From: Pseudomonadota bacterium
GTDB lineage: Bacteria; Pseudomonadota; Gammaproteobacteria; Xanthomonadales; Xanthomonadaceae
NCBI GenBank assembly: GCA_023388955.1
Contig: JAEWFH010000004.1
Span: 1 to 13,125, forward strand
DNA: 13,125 nt
Reading direction: 5' to 3'
This document shows positions 12,266 to 13,125 of the stretch, piece after piece; position 1 is the stretch's first letter; every line of letters starts with the position of its first letter. The notes beneath the pieces are model-generated. The model saw only the letters and a list, made by a program, of their open reading frames with translations, had not been told where the DNA came from and ran no database searches. The translations under genes and the position numbers were made by a program.

Positions 12266-13125
12266 TCAACCAAGGACCAGGGTGTTGAACTGCAGGATCG
12301 GGAGCAGGATCGAGAGCACGATCACCGCCACCACGCCGCCGAGCACGACGATGATCGCCGGCTCCAGCAGGCTCATCGCGGCGCGGGTGAAGGTGTTGAA
12401 CTCGCGTTCCAGGTAGTCGGCGGCGCGCTCGAGCATCGGCGCCAGGCGGCCGCTGTCCTCGCCGCTGGCGGCCATGTAGAGCAGGGTCGGCGGGAACACG
12501 CCGGCCCGGCGCATCGCCGCCGACAGACTGCCGCCCTCGCGGATGGCGGCGGCCATCGATTCGGTGGCCAGGCGCAGGCGGCGGTTGCCGACGGTGCGCG
12601 CGGTGATCGCCAGGCCTTCCATCACCGGCAGGCCGCTTTCGAGCATGATCGCCAGCGTGCGCGCCATGCGCGCAGCGTGGACCTCGCGCAGCAGCCGGCC
12701 CAGCAGCGGCAGGCGCAGCACCGCGGTATCGAAGCGCAGCCGCGCGGCGGGCTGGCGCAGCAGGCGGGCCGCGGCGAGGCTGGCGACCACCAGCAGCGCC
12801 AGCAGCGGCAGGCCCCAACTGCCCAGGAATTCCGACAGTCCGACCACGAAGCGGGTCAGCCACGGCAGCTCGCGCCCCATCGAATCGAACTGCTCGACCA
12901 CCCGCGGCACCACGAAGGTCATCAGCGCCAGCACCACGCCGACCGCGGTCAGCGCCAGCGCGGCCGGATAGGCCAGTGCGGTGAACAGCTGGCTGCGCAC
13001 CTGCTGCTCGCGCTCGAGCAGGTCGGCCAGCCGTTCCAGGATCACCGGCAGCGCGCCGGTGCCTTCGCCGGCGGCGACCATGGCCCGGTACAGCGCCGGG
13101 AACGAGCGCGGTTGCCGGCCCATCG
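12266..13125 (-). CDS. gspF: Type II secretion inner-membrane protein GspF (N-terminal part outside the window)
   Basis: GspF is the polytopic platform protein that couples the GspE motor to pseudopilus growth. About 286 residues of the usual 400 are visible, and the gene runs off the right edge; the Met at 13123 is internal. Two cytoplasmic helical repeats can be seen. The end of the first is FPALYRAMVAAGEGTGALP, and the second is ARMARTLAIMLESGLPVMEG, then FPPTLLYMAASGEDSGRLAPM. Membrane helices lie at about 50-73, 101-122 and 254-276 of the visible part. The end, LLPILQFNTLVLG, is typical. It stops 10 bases before gspG, the one junction in this run that does not overlap. Confidence 0.95.
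   Translation of the reverse strand, partial: MGRQPRSFPALYRAMVAAGEGTGALPVILERLADLLEREQQVRSQLFTALAYPAALALTAVGVVLALMTFVVPRVVEQFDSMGRELPWLTRFVVGLSEFLGSWGLPLLALLVVASLAAARLLRQPAARLRFDTAVLRLPLLGRLLREVHAARMARTLAIMLESGLPVMEGLAITARTVGNRRLRLATESMAAAIREGGSLSAAMRRAGVFPPTLLYMAASGEDSGRLAPMLERAADYLEREFNTFTRAAMSLLEPAIIVVLGGVVAVIVLSILLPILQFNTLVLG

Noticed and set aside
12256..12273. TTG start for gspG
   Set aside because: The ATG at 12255 has a better placed Shine-Dalgarno and avoids overlapping gspF; the extra residues are not part of a normal prepilin leader.

Overview
The window reads as chromosomal DNA of a high-GC gammaproteobacterium. The Lysobacteraceae/Xanthomonadaceae (Lysobacter, Luteimonas or Xanthomonas-like) fit best. 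The reasons are the protein sequences as I remember those families, the lipoprotein PstS with its OprP-type porin, and small palindromic repeats with a GTAG head of the kind described in Stenotrophomonas and Xanthomonas. Family placement is inference; nothing here fixes the genus. Apart from the first gene and a gene tail at the left edge, everything is on the minus strand. No stretch over 300 bases lacks a gene; the longest gap (6227-6442) is regulatory.

Left edge (1-1576): the last codons of a gene that is probably rnr (RNase R), then a palindromic repeat, then rlmB (23S rRNA Gm2251 methyltransferase) on the plus strand. rlmB converges on rnt (RNase T) across a short hairpin and a 21-bp tandem repeat.

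Phosphate block (1638-7579, minus strand): transcription order is oprP-type porin, then pstS, pstC, pstA, pstB and phoU. The porin passes phosphate across the outer membrane, the lipid-anchored PstS binds it, PstC/PstA form the channel, PstB powers it, and PhoU links transporter state to PhoR/PhoB signalling. The last four genes overlap or nearly overlap. pstS is set apart from pstC by a palindromic repeat. The oprP-pstS gap holds three direct repeats of a Pho-box half-site at exact 11-bp spacing, then an intrinsic terminator, then a second Pho-box-like pair. phoB and phoR are not in the window.

Type II secretion block (7675-13125, minus strand): gspF (cut by the window end), gspG, gspH, gspI, gspJ, gspK, gspL and gspM, encoding the inner-membrane platform and the complete set of pseudopilins. 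From G to M every junction is a 4-base ATGA or GTGA overlap. No gspN, gspC or gspD follows gspM; the phosphate porin comes next. GspG is of the classical XcpT type, with a DPWGNPYQY and ADIGNW tail.

The most notable observations are: three copies of one GTAG-headed palindrome, each a few bases after a stop codon and in the same orientation; one of these forming part of the coding sequence for the cleaved leader peptide of GspK; the layered Pho-box/terminator/Pho-box leader of pstS; and the direct adjacency of a type II secretion operon to a phosphate-starvation cluster. I found no defence system, CRISPR array, tRNA, rRNA or insertion sequence.
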